This document shows positions 7,106-16,500 of a stretch of DNA of 33,452 nt, piece by piece. The position numbers and the translations under genes are program-made. Under the pieces are notes generated by a model. The model had not been told where the DNA came from, ran no database searches, and worked only from the letters and a program-made list of their open reading frames with translations. The stretch's first letter is position 1; every line of letters starts with the position of its first letter. This DNA is from Oscillospiraceae bacterium (GTDB lineage Bacteria > Bacillota > Clostridia > Oscillospirales > CAG-272): assembly GCA_015065205.1 (NCBI GenBank), contig SVQS01000003.1, positions 1 to 33,452 of the forward strand, given 5' to 3'.

Positions 7106-8185
7106 ATGAGTGAAACTATCAAAAACGCGTTGCCCGAAACCGACCTGCGCACGGCGGATTTTTACTATGATTTACCACAGGAGCTCATTGCGCAGCACCC
7201 GATGGAACAGCGCGATACCTCGCGTCTGATGGTGCTTGACAGAGCCGAGGAGAGCATCACGCACCGTCATTTTTATGATATTCTGGACTATCTGCACGAG
7301 GGTGACGTGTTGGTCATCAACGATTCCAAGGTCATCCCTGCGCGTGTGTATGGTCACGTCGAGGGTAGGGAAGAGGCACTGATCGAGTTGCTTCTTCTCC
7401 GCCAACACGAACTCGATACTTGGGAGTGCTTGGTCAAGCCCGGCAAGCGCGCACGCATTGGCATGAAGCTCGTATTTGGCGAGGGGATGCTTTTGGGTGA
7501 GGTCAAGGATATTGTAGAAGAAGGCAACCGTCTCATTCATTTTACCTATGACAAAGAAAAATATGCCAACATCTATGATGTATTGAGTGTTGTTGGATTG
7601 ATGCCCCTGCCGCCCTACATCACCGAAAGATTGACGGACAATAGCCGCTATCAAACGGTCTACGCGCGCGAGGAAGGCTCGGCTGCGGCTCCCACTGCGG
7701 GACTGCACTTTACTCCCGAATTGCTCGCACGTATTCGCGAAAAAGGCGTGGCAATCGCGCCCGTAATGCTGCACGTGGGCCTGGGAACCTTCCGTCCTGT
7801 TAAGGAAGAAAACATCACCGACCACGTGATGCACACCGAATTTTTCTCGGTTCCCGAAGAAGGTGCACGCATTATAAACGAATGCAAAGCCGCAGGCGGA
7901 CGCATCATTTGCGTGGGAACGACATCCTGCCGCACTATCGAAAGTGTTGCGCGCGAGGACGGAACCATTCCCGCGATGAGCGGTGACACCGGCATTTTTA
8001 TCTACCCGGGCTACAAATTCAAGGCAGTGGACGCACTCATCACCAATTTCCATCTGCCCGAGAGCACTCTTTTGATGCTCGTTTCCGCGTTTTATGACAA
8101 AGAAAAGGTGATGGAAGCGTATCACACCGCAGTTGAAGAAAAATACAGATTTTTCAGCTTTGGCGATGCGATGTTTATTCAGTGA
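7106..8185 (+). CDS. queA: tRNA preQ1(34) S-adenosylmethionine ribosyltransferase-isomerase
   Basis: This 359-aa enzyme transfers and isomerises the ribosyl part of S-adenosylmethionine onto preQ1 in tRNA, making epoxyqueuosine. Family blocks seen in order are YDLPQELIAQHP near the N-terminus, DVLVINDSKVIPAR, the central PTAGLHFT, HVGLGTFRPV, VGTTSCRTIES and ITNFHLPESTLLMLVSAF. Length is close to the usual 340-360 aa. The ATG is preceded by AGAAGGA at a rather long distance (about 13 bases). A lipoprotein gene starts 29 bases downstream. Other queuosine genes (tgt, queG) are not in the window. Confidence 0.97.
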   Translation: MSETIKNALPETDLRTADFYYDLPQELIAQHPMEQRDTSRLMVLDRAEESITHRHFYDILDYLHEGDVLVINDSKVIPARVYGHVEGREEALIELLLLRQHELDTWECLVKPGKRARIGMKLVFGEGMLLGEVKDIVEEGNRLIHFTYDKEKYANIYDVLSVVGLMPLPPYITERLTDNSRYQTVYAREEGSAAAPTAGLHFTPELLARIREKGVAIAPVMLHVGLGTFRPVKEENITDHVMHTEFFSVPEEGARIINECKAAGGRIICVGTTSCRTIESVAREDGTIPAMSGDTGIFIYPGYKFKAVDALITNFHLPESTLLMLVSAFYDKEKVMEAYHTAVEEKYRFFSFGDAMFIQ

Positions 8186-8214
8186 AAATTTATTTTGTGA
8201 AAAGGAGAAAGAGT

Positions 8215-9597
8215 ATGAAAAACATTTTTAAAATTGCAACATTATTTTGCTTGGCCATTTGCGTTATGCTATTGATGGCTGCTTGCAACACAAAGGATGA
8301 AACACCACAAACAACAACTAACGAAGAAACTACCTCTCCCGAAATTACCACTCCCGAAATCACAACCCCTGAGGAAACAACTGCTACCGATACTTCTGTA
8401 ACCTACACAGTAACCGTGGTGGACGAGAACAACGCGCCTCTTGCAGGTGCTACCGTTCAGCTTTGTGTTGGCGAGCTTTGCAGACTTCCCGTGTTTACCG
8501 GTGCAGACGGTGTTGCAATTCTTAAGATTGACGAAGCAGACTACACCGTAAAGGTAACCCTTGGCGGCTACACCGGCGAGGCAGAATATCACTTTGCCGC
8601 AGGCTCAACCGAGCTTACGGTTCAACTCACAAAAGTTCCCGAGGAAACATCAGAAGAAGATCTTTACCCCGAGCCGGTCAAGCAGCTGCTGACAAATAAC
8701 CAACCGTATTCTTTGGAGTTCGTTTCCAATGGAGACGGAACCTGCTATGTTAGCAAGCTGTATTTGAACAATCGATACGAGACTGCATTTGACATAATCA
8801 TTCCCGAACAATCCCCCACGGGAGATACTGTTACGGGCATTGACTTTGGGGACTCTCTCACCTCTCCGAATGACATAGTGCCTCGATTCTTGACGCAAAA
8901 TCAAGTAAATGAGATTTTAACGCAGGTCAAGGCAGATTATCCGGATCTGGAAAACGGCGATGTCGACAGATGGTGGATAAATGCATACCTTCATTTCGAT
9001 GTTTCAAAAATGTCACCATTGATGGCTCAAGAAATGATTAAAAGATATCCAGTGCTTGAATATATGAATATTATTTTTTCTTGGTCTTCCAAAATGTCTA
9101 AAGTTGATGACACCTTCTTGAGACTTAAAATGGCCGACATTACGTTGTCTGTAGCAAAACAGTGCTATGAAGACCTTATTCAAGAGATGCGTGATGCAGG
9201 TGCGCCCGAAGAAACGCTGACCATTTATAAAGAACTCTTAGAGGCAATGCCTGTGTACGTAAATCAGAGCGAATATGTTCGCTATTTACACATTCCGTCA
9301 TCGGTTACCAATATCAATGCAGAGTCGTTATCTTGTTTGATGTTTGAGTTTGAATATGATGGTGAGTGTATCGATAGAGGTGTTGTTCTTCCTGCGTTTG
9401 ATTTGCAAACCACAAATGCAATAAAGCGCGCCGTTGCCGCAAGTTTGCCTGATGAGTATGAATTTGTTATTTTTTCTCAAAGCACGTCCTCTGTTGGGTA
9501 TGAGGAAATCGACAATTTTGCAATCTATTCTCCTGAAGAACCCGAAAGCAATGTTCTTGCTTGGCACTATGTAGATGGTGTGCCGACGCTTTGGTAA
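8215..9597 (+). CDS. Predicted lipoprotein with Thr-rich linker and carboxypeptidase-regulatory-like domain
   Basis: This 460-aa protein starts at the ATG at 8215, chosen for its AAAGGAG site; an earlier in-frame ATG at 8182 overlaps queA and would put 11 residues before the signal peptide. A signal peptide ends in a lipobox (LLMAAC, Cys24). A linker of TTPE-like repeats spans about 29-62. Residues about 66-130 (VTVVDENNAPLAGATV, then DGVAIL and YTVKVTLGGY) look like a carboxypeptidase-regulatory-like beta-sandwich. The remaining 320 residues are unrecognised, soluble and acidic. It should sit on the outer face of the cell membrane. A terminator follows, so it may be co-transcribed with queA. 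Confidence 0.85.
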   Translation: MKNIFKIATLFCLAICVMLLMAACNTKDETPQTTTNEETTSPEITTPEITTPEETTATDTSVTYTVTVVDENNAPLAGATVQLCVGELCRLPVFTGADGVAILKIDEADYTVKVTLGGYTGEAEYHFAAGSTELTVQLTKVPEETSEEDLYPEPVKQLLTNNQPYSLEFVSNGDGTCYVSKLYLNNRYETAFDIIIPEQSPTGDTVTGIDFGDSLTSPNDIVPRFLTQNQVNEILTQVKADYPDLENGDVDRWWINAYLHFDVSKMSPLMAQEMIKRYPVLEYMNIIFSWSSKMSKVDDTFLRLKMADITLSVAKQCYEDLIQEMRDAGAPEETLTIYKELLEAMPVYVNQSEYVRYLHIPSSVTNINAESLSCLMFEFEYDGECIDRGVVLPAFDLQTTNAIKRAVAASLPDEYEFVIFSQSTSSVGYEEIDNFAIYSPEEPESNVLAWHYVDGVPTLW

Positions 9598-9651
9598 TAA
9601 ATCGATTGCGCGGGAAATTATCGCACAAAAAGTAATCATCGAATACCCCCC

Positions 9652-9685
9652 GCCCGAGGACAAAATCCTCGGGCTTTCTTATTGT
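9652..9685 (+). terminator. Rho-independent terminator after the lipoprotein gene
   Basis: The 9-bp stem GCCCGAGGA/TCCTCGGGC closes a CAAAA loop and is followed by TTTCTTATTGTT. The hairpin is identical to the one at 10499, on the far side of the 192-aa gene. Confidence 0.9.
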
Positions 9686-9702
9686 TACGGTGAAACTAAC
9701 CA

Positions 9703-9792
9703 AAGCCTCCCTCCGAGAGGGGGGCGAGTAAAATGAGCCAGATGAGGTGTAGCCGCCCTTGGCGGCGTTAGGTACAGTCAACTATCAGTTGA
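9703..9792. repeat. Degenerate intergenic repeat (GCCTCCCTC element, short form)
   Basis: AAAGCCTCCCTC followed by GAGGGGGGCG makes a tight inverted repeat (9706-9726). A perfect GCCGCC-CTT-GGCGGC hairpin (9752-9766) and TCAACT-ATC-AGTTGA (9778-9792) follow. The first part resembles the left end of the element at 10551. With the terminator and the promoter below, this accounts for the gap 9598-9913. Confidence 0.5.
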
Positions 9793-9813
9793 TATTCAAA
9801 AAGCAAAAACCTA

Positions 9814-9842
9814 TTGACAATCCATCCATTATGTGTTACAAT
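9814..9842 (+). promoter_or_regulatory. Sigma-A promoter of the 192-aa unknown gene
   Basis: TTGACA (9814-9819) and TACAAT (9837-9842) are 17 bases apart, about 70 bases before the GTG start, so this gene is an independent transcription unit. Confidence 0.8.
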
Positions 9843-9913
9843 AAATTTGTGAGGGGGACGGCACCCATAACAAAAAACGGCATCACAAAATAATTGCATA
9901 TCACTATAAGGGG

Positions 9914-10492
9914 GTGACACCCATCGAAAAAAACATTATTGTAGTAGATGAGCAAGGAAATGAATATGAGGCGACCTATCCAAAACGGGCAAAAGGTCTT
10001 GTAAAAAACGGCAGGGCACGCTTCGTAGACGAAAACAAAATATGCCTTGCGTGTCCTCCGGATAAAATTTTGGAGGAAGAAAAAGTGTCTAATAATACAA
10101 ACGAATTGACCGCAAAGGAAATCTTCACACAGATTACCATTCTGCAAAAGCAGCTTACCGAAAACAGTCAAACATCTTTGCATCGCCTTGGGGATGCGCT
10201 TTCAACGTTCGAGAGTGAAAACGTTGAGGATTCCGGTGAGCAAATTTCCGAAATTTGCAATGTTTTTTATACGAGAGAGCTGACACTTCTCAAGATGCTT
10301 GAAATGTATGAAAAGATGTACAATGACATTCAAAACGAGGAAACCAAAAAAGTTAATTTGGTAAAATCGGCATTTGATAACAATATGGCAATGATAAAGG
10401 AATCCAATATGGAAACACAAGACAAGGTTGCAGCTCTCAGCTACGTTACCGATAAAATTGCAGAGCTTGTAGAAAAAGCAATCACCAAATAA
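9914..10492 (+). CDS. Unknown 192-aa protein with small basic N-terminal domain and helical C-terminus
   Basis: The GTG start at 9914 is directly preceded by AAGGGG, which is closer than ideal. A similar AGGGGG..CACCCAT..AAAAAA stretch occurs 58 bases earlier (9851-9877), as if the initiation region had been duplicated, but no start codon is in place there. Residues 1-50 hold a compact domain (VVDEQGNEYEATYPKRAKGL, then GRARFVD and CLACPP) that I recall from other clostridial hypothetical proteins. The rest (about 55-192) is predicted helical and coiled-coil-like with no enzyme motif. The gene has its own promoter and terminator and lies between two copies of the same terminator-plus-repeat unit. 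Function unknown. Confidence 0.75.
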   Translation: MTPIEKNIIVVDEQGNEYEATYPKRAKGLVKNGRARFVDENKICLACPPDKILEEEKVSNNTNELTAKEIFTQITILQKQLTENSQTSLHRLGDALSTFESENVEDSGEQISEICNVFYTRELTLLKMLEMYEKMYNDIQNEETKKVNLVKSAFDNNMAMIKESNMETQDKVAALSYVTDKIAELVEKAITK

Positions 10493-10498
10493 CAACCC

Positions 10499-10530
10499 GC
10501 CCGAGGACAAAATCCTCGGGCTTTTTTATT
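10499..10530 (+). terminator. Rho-independent terminator of the 192-aa gene
   Basis: The same GCCCGAGGA/TCCTCGGGC hairpin with CAAAA loop as at 9652, here followed by TTTTTTATTGTTT. It begins 7 bases after the stop codon. Confidence 0.92.
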
Positions 10531-10550
10531 GTTTGCAGTGACTAACGATA

Positions 10551-10684
10551 GGCTCCCTTGTGTAAAGGGATGCTGTAAAATGTCGCAAGCGACAAGGGAC
10601 TGAGGGATTGTCTTAAAAGAATTTTGTTTTTAAAAATCCCTCCGCCTCGTATACACTCGGCACCTCCCTTTACACAAGGGAGGC
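10551..10684. repeat. MITE-like element with terminal inverted repeats
   Basis: The ends are 20-bp inverted repeats, GGCTCCCTTGTGTAAAGGGA at 10551-10570 and its complement with one mismatch at 10665-10684. Inside are a GTCGC-AA-GCGAC hairpin (10582-10593) and GAGGGATT matched by AATCCCTC. The 134-bp element has no coding capacity. Elements of this sequence type are common between genes in Clostridia genomes (recalled, not searched). It occupies most of the gap between the 192-aa gene and typA. Confidence 0.75.
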
Positions 10685-10783
10685 TTTCTCATTCGCGCCT
10701 TTTTGTCAACTCCTACAAAACAAATTATCACATTTTTCAAAAAAATGTTTGATATAGGGCTTTTCATACGTCGTTTTTTGTGG

Positions 10784-10789
10784 TATAAT
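10784..10789 (+). promoter_or_regulatory. Extended -10 promoter of typA
   Basis: TGGTATAAT is a perfect -10 hexamer (10784-10789) with the TG extension. The -35 region 17 bases upstream (TTTTCA) is poor, as expected for an extended -10 promoter. It lies about 54 bases before the typA start. Confidence 0.65.
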
Positions 10790-10842
10790 ATGTATTTGGT
10801 ATGTTTTGAAAAAAATTTGGACGAATATGGAGAATTGGAAAA

Positions 10843-12687
10843 GTGATCAGAGAAGATTTGAGAAACGTGGCAATTATCGCGCACGTTGACCACGGTAAAA
10901 CGACATTGGTAGACGGGCTCCTCAAGCAGGGCGGCATCTACCGCGAAAATCAAGAGACCGTTGTTCGCGTTATGGACTCCGGCGACCTTGAAAAAGAGCG
11001 CGGCATTACCATTTTGGCAAAGAACACCGCCGTTCACTATAAGGATATTAAGATCAACATCATCGATACCCCCGGCCACGCCGACTTTGGTGGCGAGGTT
11101 GAGAGAATTTTGAAGATGGTAAACGGTGTTATCCTTTTGGTTGACGCTGCCGAGGGACCTATGCCCCAAACACGCTTCGTTTTGCAAAAGGCGTTGGAGT
11201 TGAACCACCGCGTTATCGTTTGCATCAACAAAATAGACAAGCCCGATGCCCGTCTTGGCGAGGTTGAGGACGAAATTCTCGAACTCTTGATGGACCTTGG
11301 CGCAAACGACGAACAGCTCGACAGCCCGATGATGTACTGCTCGGGTCGTGCAGGTACTGCTACCGAGGATCCCCTCGAAGAGGGCGTTGACCTGACTCCT
11401 CTGTTTGAAAAGATCGTCAACTATATGCCTGCTCCCGAGGGAGATGAGACGGGTGATCTTCAGCTGCTCGTTTCCTCCATCGACTACAACGATTACGTTG
11501 GACGTATCGGTATCGGACGCATCGAGCGCGGAAACATTCGTGTAGGTCAAGAGGTTGCCATCTGCAACTATCACACCCCCGGCGCCATTAAAAAGACCAA
11601 GGTTGTCTCTCTTTACCAAATTGACGGTCTTGTTCGTCAGCCTGTTGAAAGAGCTACCGTTGGCGACATCGTCTGCTTCTCCGGTGCGGGCGACATCACC
11701 ATTGGCGACACATTGACCACCGTTGCCCATCCCGAGCCTTTGGAGTTCGTTAAGGTCTCCGAACCCACAATGGAGATGACCTTTATGGTCAACAACAGCC
11801 CCTTGGCGGGCAAGGAGGGTAAGTTTGTTACTTCCCGTCAGCTGCGCGACAGACTCTACCGCGAGCTGCTCAAGGATGTTTCCTTGCGCGTATCCGACGG
11901 TGACACCACCGACGAGTTCCGCGTTGCGGGCAGAGGTGAAATGCACCTTTCTATCCTTCTTGAAACCATGCGCCGCGAGGGCTTTGAGCTTGCTTGCTCC
12001 AATCCCCGTGTGCTTTACAAGGAAATCGACGGCAAAAAGTGCGAGCCTATGGAGCGCGTAACGCTTGACGTTCCTATGGATTACGTTGGCGTTGTTGTTG
12101 AAAAGCTCTCCCAACGCAAGGGCGACCTGCTCTCGATGAACCCTGTCGGAAGCCGCACACGTATCGAATATTCTATTCCGTCTCGTTGTCTGTTTGGCTA
12201 CCGTTCCGAGTTCCTCACCGCTACCCACGGCGAAGGTGTTATCAACACCATCTTCGATGGTTACGCACCTTATCGCGGAGAGATCACCATGAAGTTCACA
12301 GGCTCTCTCATCGCGTCCGAGGCAGGTGAGACCACCCGTTACGGTCTCTACAACACCCAGGAGCGCGGGCAGCTCTTTGTTGGTCCGCAAACGCAGGTTT
12401 ATGAGGGAATGATCGTTGGTGAAAACCCGAAAAACGATGACATTGCCGTCAATCCTTGCAAAAAGAAGCAACTCACCGCCATCCGTTCTGCGGGTGCGGA
12501 CGAAAAGCTTCTCTTGACTCCTGCCAAGATTTTCACCTTGGAAGAAGCAATCGAATATATCACCGATGACGACCTCATCGAGGTCACACCCAAGTCCATC
12601 CGTCTGCGCAAAAAGATCCTCAATACCGAACTCCGTATGAAGGAAATGATGCGCCGCCGCCGTGAATTGGAAGCACAAAAGAAGTAA
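10843..12687 (+). CDS. typA: Translational GTPase TypA/BipA
   Basis: This 614-aa ribosome-associated GTPase supports 50S assembly and stress growth. G1 is AHVDHGKTT (residues 13-21), G3 is DTPGHADF (about 75-82) and G4 is NKID (129-132). The switch region keeps the ERGITI motif. EF-G-like domains follow, and the C-terminal BipA-specific part ends in a basic tail. The start is GTG at 10843, giving MIREDLRNVAI as in the family, with TGGAG upstream. Length matches BipA (about 610 aa). The TAA stop is followed in the same frame by 80 more open codons containing the heptapeptide repeats described separately. Confidence 0.97.
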   Translation: MIREDLRNVAIIAHVDHGKTTLVDGLLKQGGIYRENQETVVRVMDSGDLEKERGITILAKNTAVHYKDIKINIIDTPGHADFGGEVERILKMVNGVILLVDAAEGPMPQTRFVLQKALELNHRVIVCINKIDKPDARLGEVEDEILELLMDLGANDEQLDSPMMYCSGRAGTATEDPLEEGVDLTPLFEKIVNYMPAPEGDETGDLQLLVSSIDYNDYVGRIGIGRIERGNIRVGQEVAICNYHTPGAIKKTKVVSLYQIDGLVRQPVERATVGDIVCFSGAGDITIGDTLTTVAHPEPLEFVKVSEPTMEMTFMVNNSPLAGKEGKFVTSRQLRDRLYRELLKDVSLRVSDGDTTDEFRVAGRGEMHLSILLETMRREGFELACSNPRVLYKEIDGKKCEPMERVTLDVPMDYVGVVVEKLSQRKGDLLSMNPVGSRTRIEYSIPSRCLFGYRSEFLTATHGEGVINTIFDGYAPYRGEITMKFTGSLIASEAGETTRYGLYNTQERGQLFVGPQTQVYEGMIVGENPKNDDIAVNPCKKKQLTAIRSAGADEKLLLTPAKIFTLEEAIEYITDDDLIEVTPKSIRLRKKILNTELRMKEMMRRRRELEAQKK

Positions 12688-12696
12688 TTGTCAAGG

Positions 12697-12801
12697 TCTA
12701 ATTTCATTGCTAACAAGTCTAATTTAATCGCTAACAAGATTGGGTTAAAAAATGCGATGTTTAATTTAATCGCTAACAAGTACAATTTAATCGCTAACAA
12801 G
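12697..12801 (+). repeat. Five-unit 21-bp direct repeat array in the typA 3' region
   Basis: Four units share AATTTMATYGCTAACAAG (12697, 12718, 12760 and 12781). The third 21-bp slot (12739-12759, ATTGGG..AAATGCGATG) differs but resembles the spacer between units of the downstream array. The phase is a multiple of three, so frames stay open: SNLIANK on the plus strand and LLAIKLD on the minus strand. The array lies between the typA stop and its terminator, so it should be transcribed as 3' UTR. The same unit recurs inverted at 19008-19137. Confidence 0.9.
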
Positions 12802-12811
12802 AAAATACCAA

Positions 12812-12856
12812 AGCAGAAGGACGGGACTCCAAAATTGGAGTTCCGTCCTTTTGCTT
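12812..12856 (+). terminator. Hairpin terminator of typA
   Basis: A stem of about 20 bp (AAGGACGGGACTCCAA pairing with TTGGAGTTCCGTCCTT, mismatch included) has an AA loop and is followed by TTGCTTTT. It could act in both directions. It falls after the repeat array rather than directly after typA. The stretch 12857-13001 that follows holds no plus-strand gene. Confidence 0.8.
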
Positions 12857-13001
12857 TTAAAACCGTATCGACCGCAGGCTCAATTTCTTTGAAATCGTGT
12901 GATTTATCGGTTATCTGTAAAGTGTTTTGAATGTTACGGATTATTTTATCCTTCGTAATTTCTTTTTCGTGTTGCTCTGTTCTGTCATATATTAAAAAAT
13001 A

Positions 13002-13030
13002 TTGAAAAACGATTGAATATATGATATAAT
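13002..13030 (+). promoter_or_regulatory. Sigma-A promoter of the 144-aa / DUF4132 module
   Basis: TTGAAA (13002-13007) and TATAAT (13025-13030) are separated by 17 bases, about 33 bases before the ATG of the 144-aa gene. The module therefore has its own promoter, separate from typA. Confidence 0.8.
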
Positions 13031-13062
13031 AGACCATATAAAGCTTGTATTGGAGAATTTTT

Positions 13063-13497
13063 ATGCCTAACAAAAGCATTCAAATATACGTTGCCCTAAA
13101 GCACATGGGAAACGTAGCAAGAAAAGTAAAAGAATATCCGTTCTTACTCGGTAAGACACCGCGCACGTTTCGTGAGTTGATCGAAGAATCGGTAAGATCT
13201 TGCGTTGATGCATACAAGACACGCGCAAACAATGCGAACAACCCCGCACCGCTTACCGATGAGCAGCTTGACGGGATGCGCGAGATCGGCAAATTTGCGT
13301 TTGGTGTGCATTACAATGAAAACAAAATAGACGAAGAAAAAGCTATTCAAACTGCGATAGATGCGGTGACGGACGGACTTGTGCGCGTGTTCAAGGGGAC
13401 GAATGAAATTACCGATCTTGATGCCGAAATCGAAATATCCGAAGGCGATGTCTTTACGTTCGTAAGACTTACAATGCTCTCGGGCAGAATGTGGTAA
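13063..13497 (+). CDS. Unknown 144-aa protein, partner of the giant DUF4132-like protein
   Basis: I chose the ATG at 13063 (MPNKSIQIYV) because GGAG lies 8 bases upstream; an in-frame start at 13045 falls within the leader before that site. The protein is soluble, with no signal peptide or membrane segment. A beta-like N-terminus leads to a conserved-looking KTPRTFRELIEESVRSCVDA helix, a second helical part (DEEKAIQTAIDAVTDGLVRV), and a beta-like end (GDVFTFVRLTMLSGRMW). I recognise no family. The next gene starts 13 bases after its stop, so the two are almost surely co-translated, and it may bind or regulate the giant protein. Base composition is like its neighbours. Confidence 0.85.
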   Translation: MPNKSIQIYVALKHMGNVARKVKEYPFLLGKTPRTFRELIEESVRSCVDAYKTRANNANNPAPLTDEQLDGMREIGKFAFGVHYNENKIDEEKAIQTAIDAVTDGLVRVFKGTNEITDLDAEIEISEGDVFTFVRLTMLSGRMW

Positions 13498-13510
13498 AGG
13501 AGGGACCCCA

Positions 13511-16500
13511 ATGGCGGATAATGTTTCGGAAAAATACGAAGCAATGATGAAAAAGAAAAAGCTCGCGGAAGCTTATGCGGAAAAATTTCGCAAGCGCGAG
13601 GAATTGCTGAAAGAAAAGCTAAGCAAGGGGCAGTATGATTTTTTCAAAAATCAAGGACAATTCCTTGACCAGACCATCTATTCGAATCTCGTAACGGCAA
13701 TGAGAAATCCGAGTACCGTTCCTTCGGAATACGTATCCAAAAAATTGGGATGGCTCTTTGATTTTGCAATTCCAAGCCGTGAAAAGGACGTTATTTTGTA
13801 TTTTGCGGACAGACTGCAAGAATATCCTTATTCGGATTCTTACAGCAGAAGATCGTTCAGGGCAAAAGGGAACGGCGCATACGCATCGAAGCTTGCGTAT
13901 ATGATCCGTCAATATGGCAATGCCAATATGAATGTAGTCGACGAGCCCCTCGACAAAATTATCACCGGAGAAGTATCCGAACAGGCCAAGGCTTATCTTG
14001 ACGGCTATGCTTGGCGCGGATGCGGATATACGGGATGGCAGGTAGCATACGCACTTGATCATCATAACAGTAAAGTAGAAGAAGCCGTTCGTCGAATCCT
14101 GACCGAGGAAAACGGTTCGGGAATGATGACAAACGAGCTTATTCGCGGTGTGGTTTTCAGCCACAGAAGTGATTTTCATGAGCTTCTGGGCAAGCTGCTT
14201 CTTGCGGCAAGACTGCAAGAAGGTCTCCGCCAAGTCATCTGCGAAAATGCCGATTACGGCACAAAAGCCTGTTTTCTCACCATATTAAAGGTAATTGCCG
14301 AGGACAATTTGATCCGTTTTTCATCGGTTAAGCGCGCTGTGGGAACTTGGCTTGGTATCTTGACGGAAGAAGCGCGCGATCTTGACCGCGTCAGCGAAAA
14401 GAGCGTTCGTCTGATCATTGATTGTCTTGAAGACGAAAACGCACGAAAGAAACACCTTGCATCCGAGGATGCGATGAAGATCTATATTGCTCTTTGGAGC
14501 TACGGTCTCGATGATATTGACGATGCCATTCAAAAAATCGTTCAGATTGCAAACAACGGCTCAATACATCAGTTACTTGTAGCAGGCTATTTTGTGGCAA
14601 ATCTCGATCTGCCGTATCTATCCAATCAGATCGCAAAGATCGTGCTGAAGAAGCACTACGATAAGGACGAGGTTCTTGCAGTATGGCTTCCTTGCTTTAT
14701 GCCCACACGAGTGTCTGCCTTGTGGAATGCCATAAGAAACGAGCAGCCTATCGAATACAACACTTGGTTTGATAGTAAGGCTGAAATACACGAGCATTAT
14801 CAGCTTATCAAAGAGCTGTATTCTGCTTTCTCCGGCAAAACCAAAACATTCTCCCCCTGTGTTTTTCCGTGGTATGAAGCCAAAATTGCCAAGAGTGATT
14901 TTGCCGAACTTCTTTGCACCTTGACGGCTTTGTTGGGGGATAATGAAAAAATTGATGAAGCCTGCGGCTTGATCAAAGAATGTGATTCCAATCAAAGGCA
15001 AACTTATTTTTACGCCCTGCTGCACAATCCCAAAACACCGCTCCAGCGTAAAACCGTGTTGGAAGGTCTTGTTGATAGAGAAACATACACTCGCAAATCA
15101 GCTTACACGATTGTGTCCCAAATGAAATTGTCGGCTGATGAATATCACTCTATCGAGGAATATTTGCGTTTTAAGGGTGCAGATATTCGTAAAAACGTAA
15201 TAGAGCTTTTGCTCCGGCAAAATGATTCCGAACTCACCGCGTGCATCGGTCGACTGCTTGAAAACAGCAAGGAAGAAGTGCGCCTTGGCGGACTTGATAT
15301 GCTGTTGCAGCTCAAAAAGGATGCAAAACGCCACAAAATCACAGAGTCCTTTGCAAGTATTCTTTCCCAAAGAGCAAAAGCCGATGATCTTCCCTCAAAG
15401 GAAAAGATCTTGCTTGATTCTCTTGTTCCCGCAAAAGCGGAAACGAAAACGGAGGCAGTCAAGCTGTTCTGTGCAGAGGACAAATACCTGCCTGTCGAAT
15501 TTGATGCAGAGTATACAGAGCTGTGTGCAAAGACCTTTGCAGAATATTTCCCGGACTCGAAATTGCCCGAGCTGATTCGCGGCAAAAAGAGGGGGATGAA
15601 CTTTTTTGACAAGATCAAATCGGCATTGACTGATCCTGTTGCCTGCAAATCCGCAACTGTTGCGGCGATGGATATTCTGTCGCTTTCCAAGCTGATTGAT
15701 GAGCATAAACGCGATCCGTTTGTAAATTCGTGGGGCGAAACTGTACTTTTTGGAAACGTACCGCCGCATTCTCCCCACCTTGAGGACAAAGACGGTAAAT
15801 TCGTGTTTGCAGAGCTCTGGGATGAATGGAAAAAGACCAATGGAATAACCAATGCGCGCCTTGTTCGTGCGCTCGTTTTGTTCAAAGCATACAGAAAGAA
15901 AACACACTTTTCCGTGACTTGCGCAGAGACGATAAGAACCGTATTTGGAGCAGGCTTTGAACGTGGCGAAAATCTTCCTTATCCCGCTATTATCGCCATG
16001 ATTCTCAGTCACCTGCTTGACTGTGTGCCGAAGGAAGAGCTCTCACAACTTGCATCCGCAATTGCGATATGGTTTATCGGGTGCGTACCTGATAATATGG
16101 TTATGATTCACGCTCCAACACAGGAAAAATTGCCAATGCAACTGGAAATGGCACACCTGCTTGCACACGCTCAGTTGTATCAAATTTACAAATGGTTGAA
16201 ATGTGAAAACAATGCTGATTTGAAAAACACTTTCCCATTAGCTGTTGCATCTGCGGAACGTTGTGTGGCAGCTTTCAAGAAGATTCCCAAAGAAGAAACG
16301 AAGATCGGCAATTCCTATTACTACATTGGCGATTCACGTATTCGTGTTTTGCACGAGCCGCATGAGAGTATGTACGGTTCTCGCAATCCTCTTGTCGGTG
16401 TAAACGCATATTTGTTTGCGGCATATCAAGGTATTATTACCAAGGCTCAGTTGTTTGAATTCTTGCTTGATGCTGATAACCTACGCGAATCGATGGAGAC

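Noticed and set aside
8182-8214. Earlier ATG for the lipoprotein gene
   Set aside because: It overlaps the end of queA, lacks a ribosome binding site and would place extra residues before the signal peptide.
10630-12678. 682-codon open frame opposite typA, and a 457-codon frame opposite gdhA (4291-5664)
   Set aside because: Both mirror strongly conserved genes, lack ribosome binding sites and have no recognisable protein features; they are codon-bias shadows.
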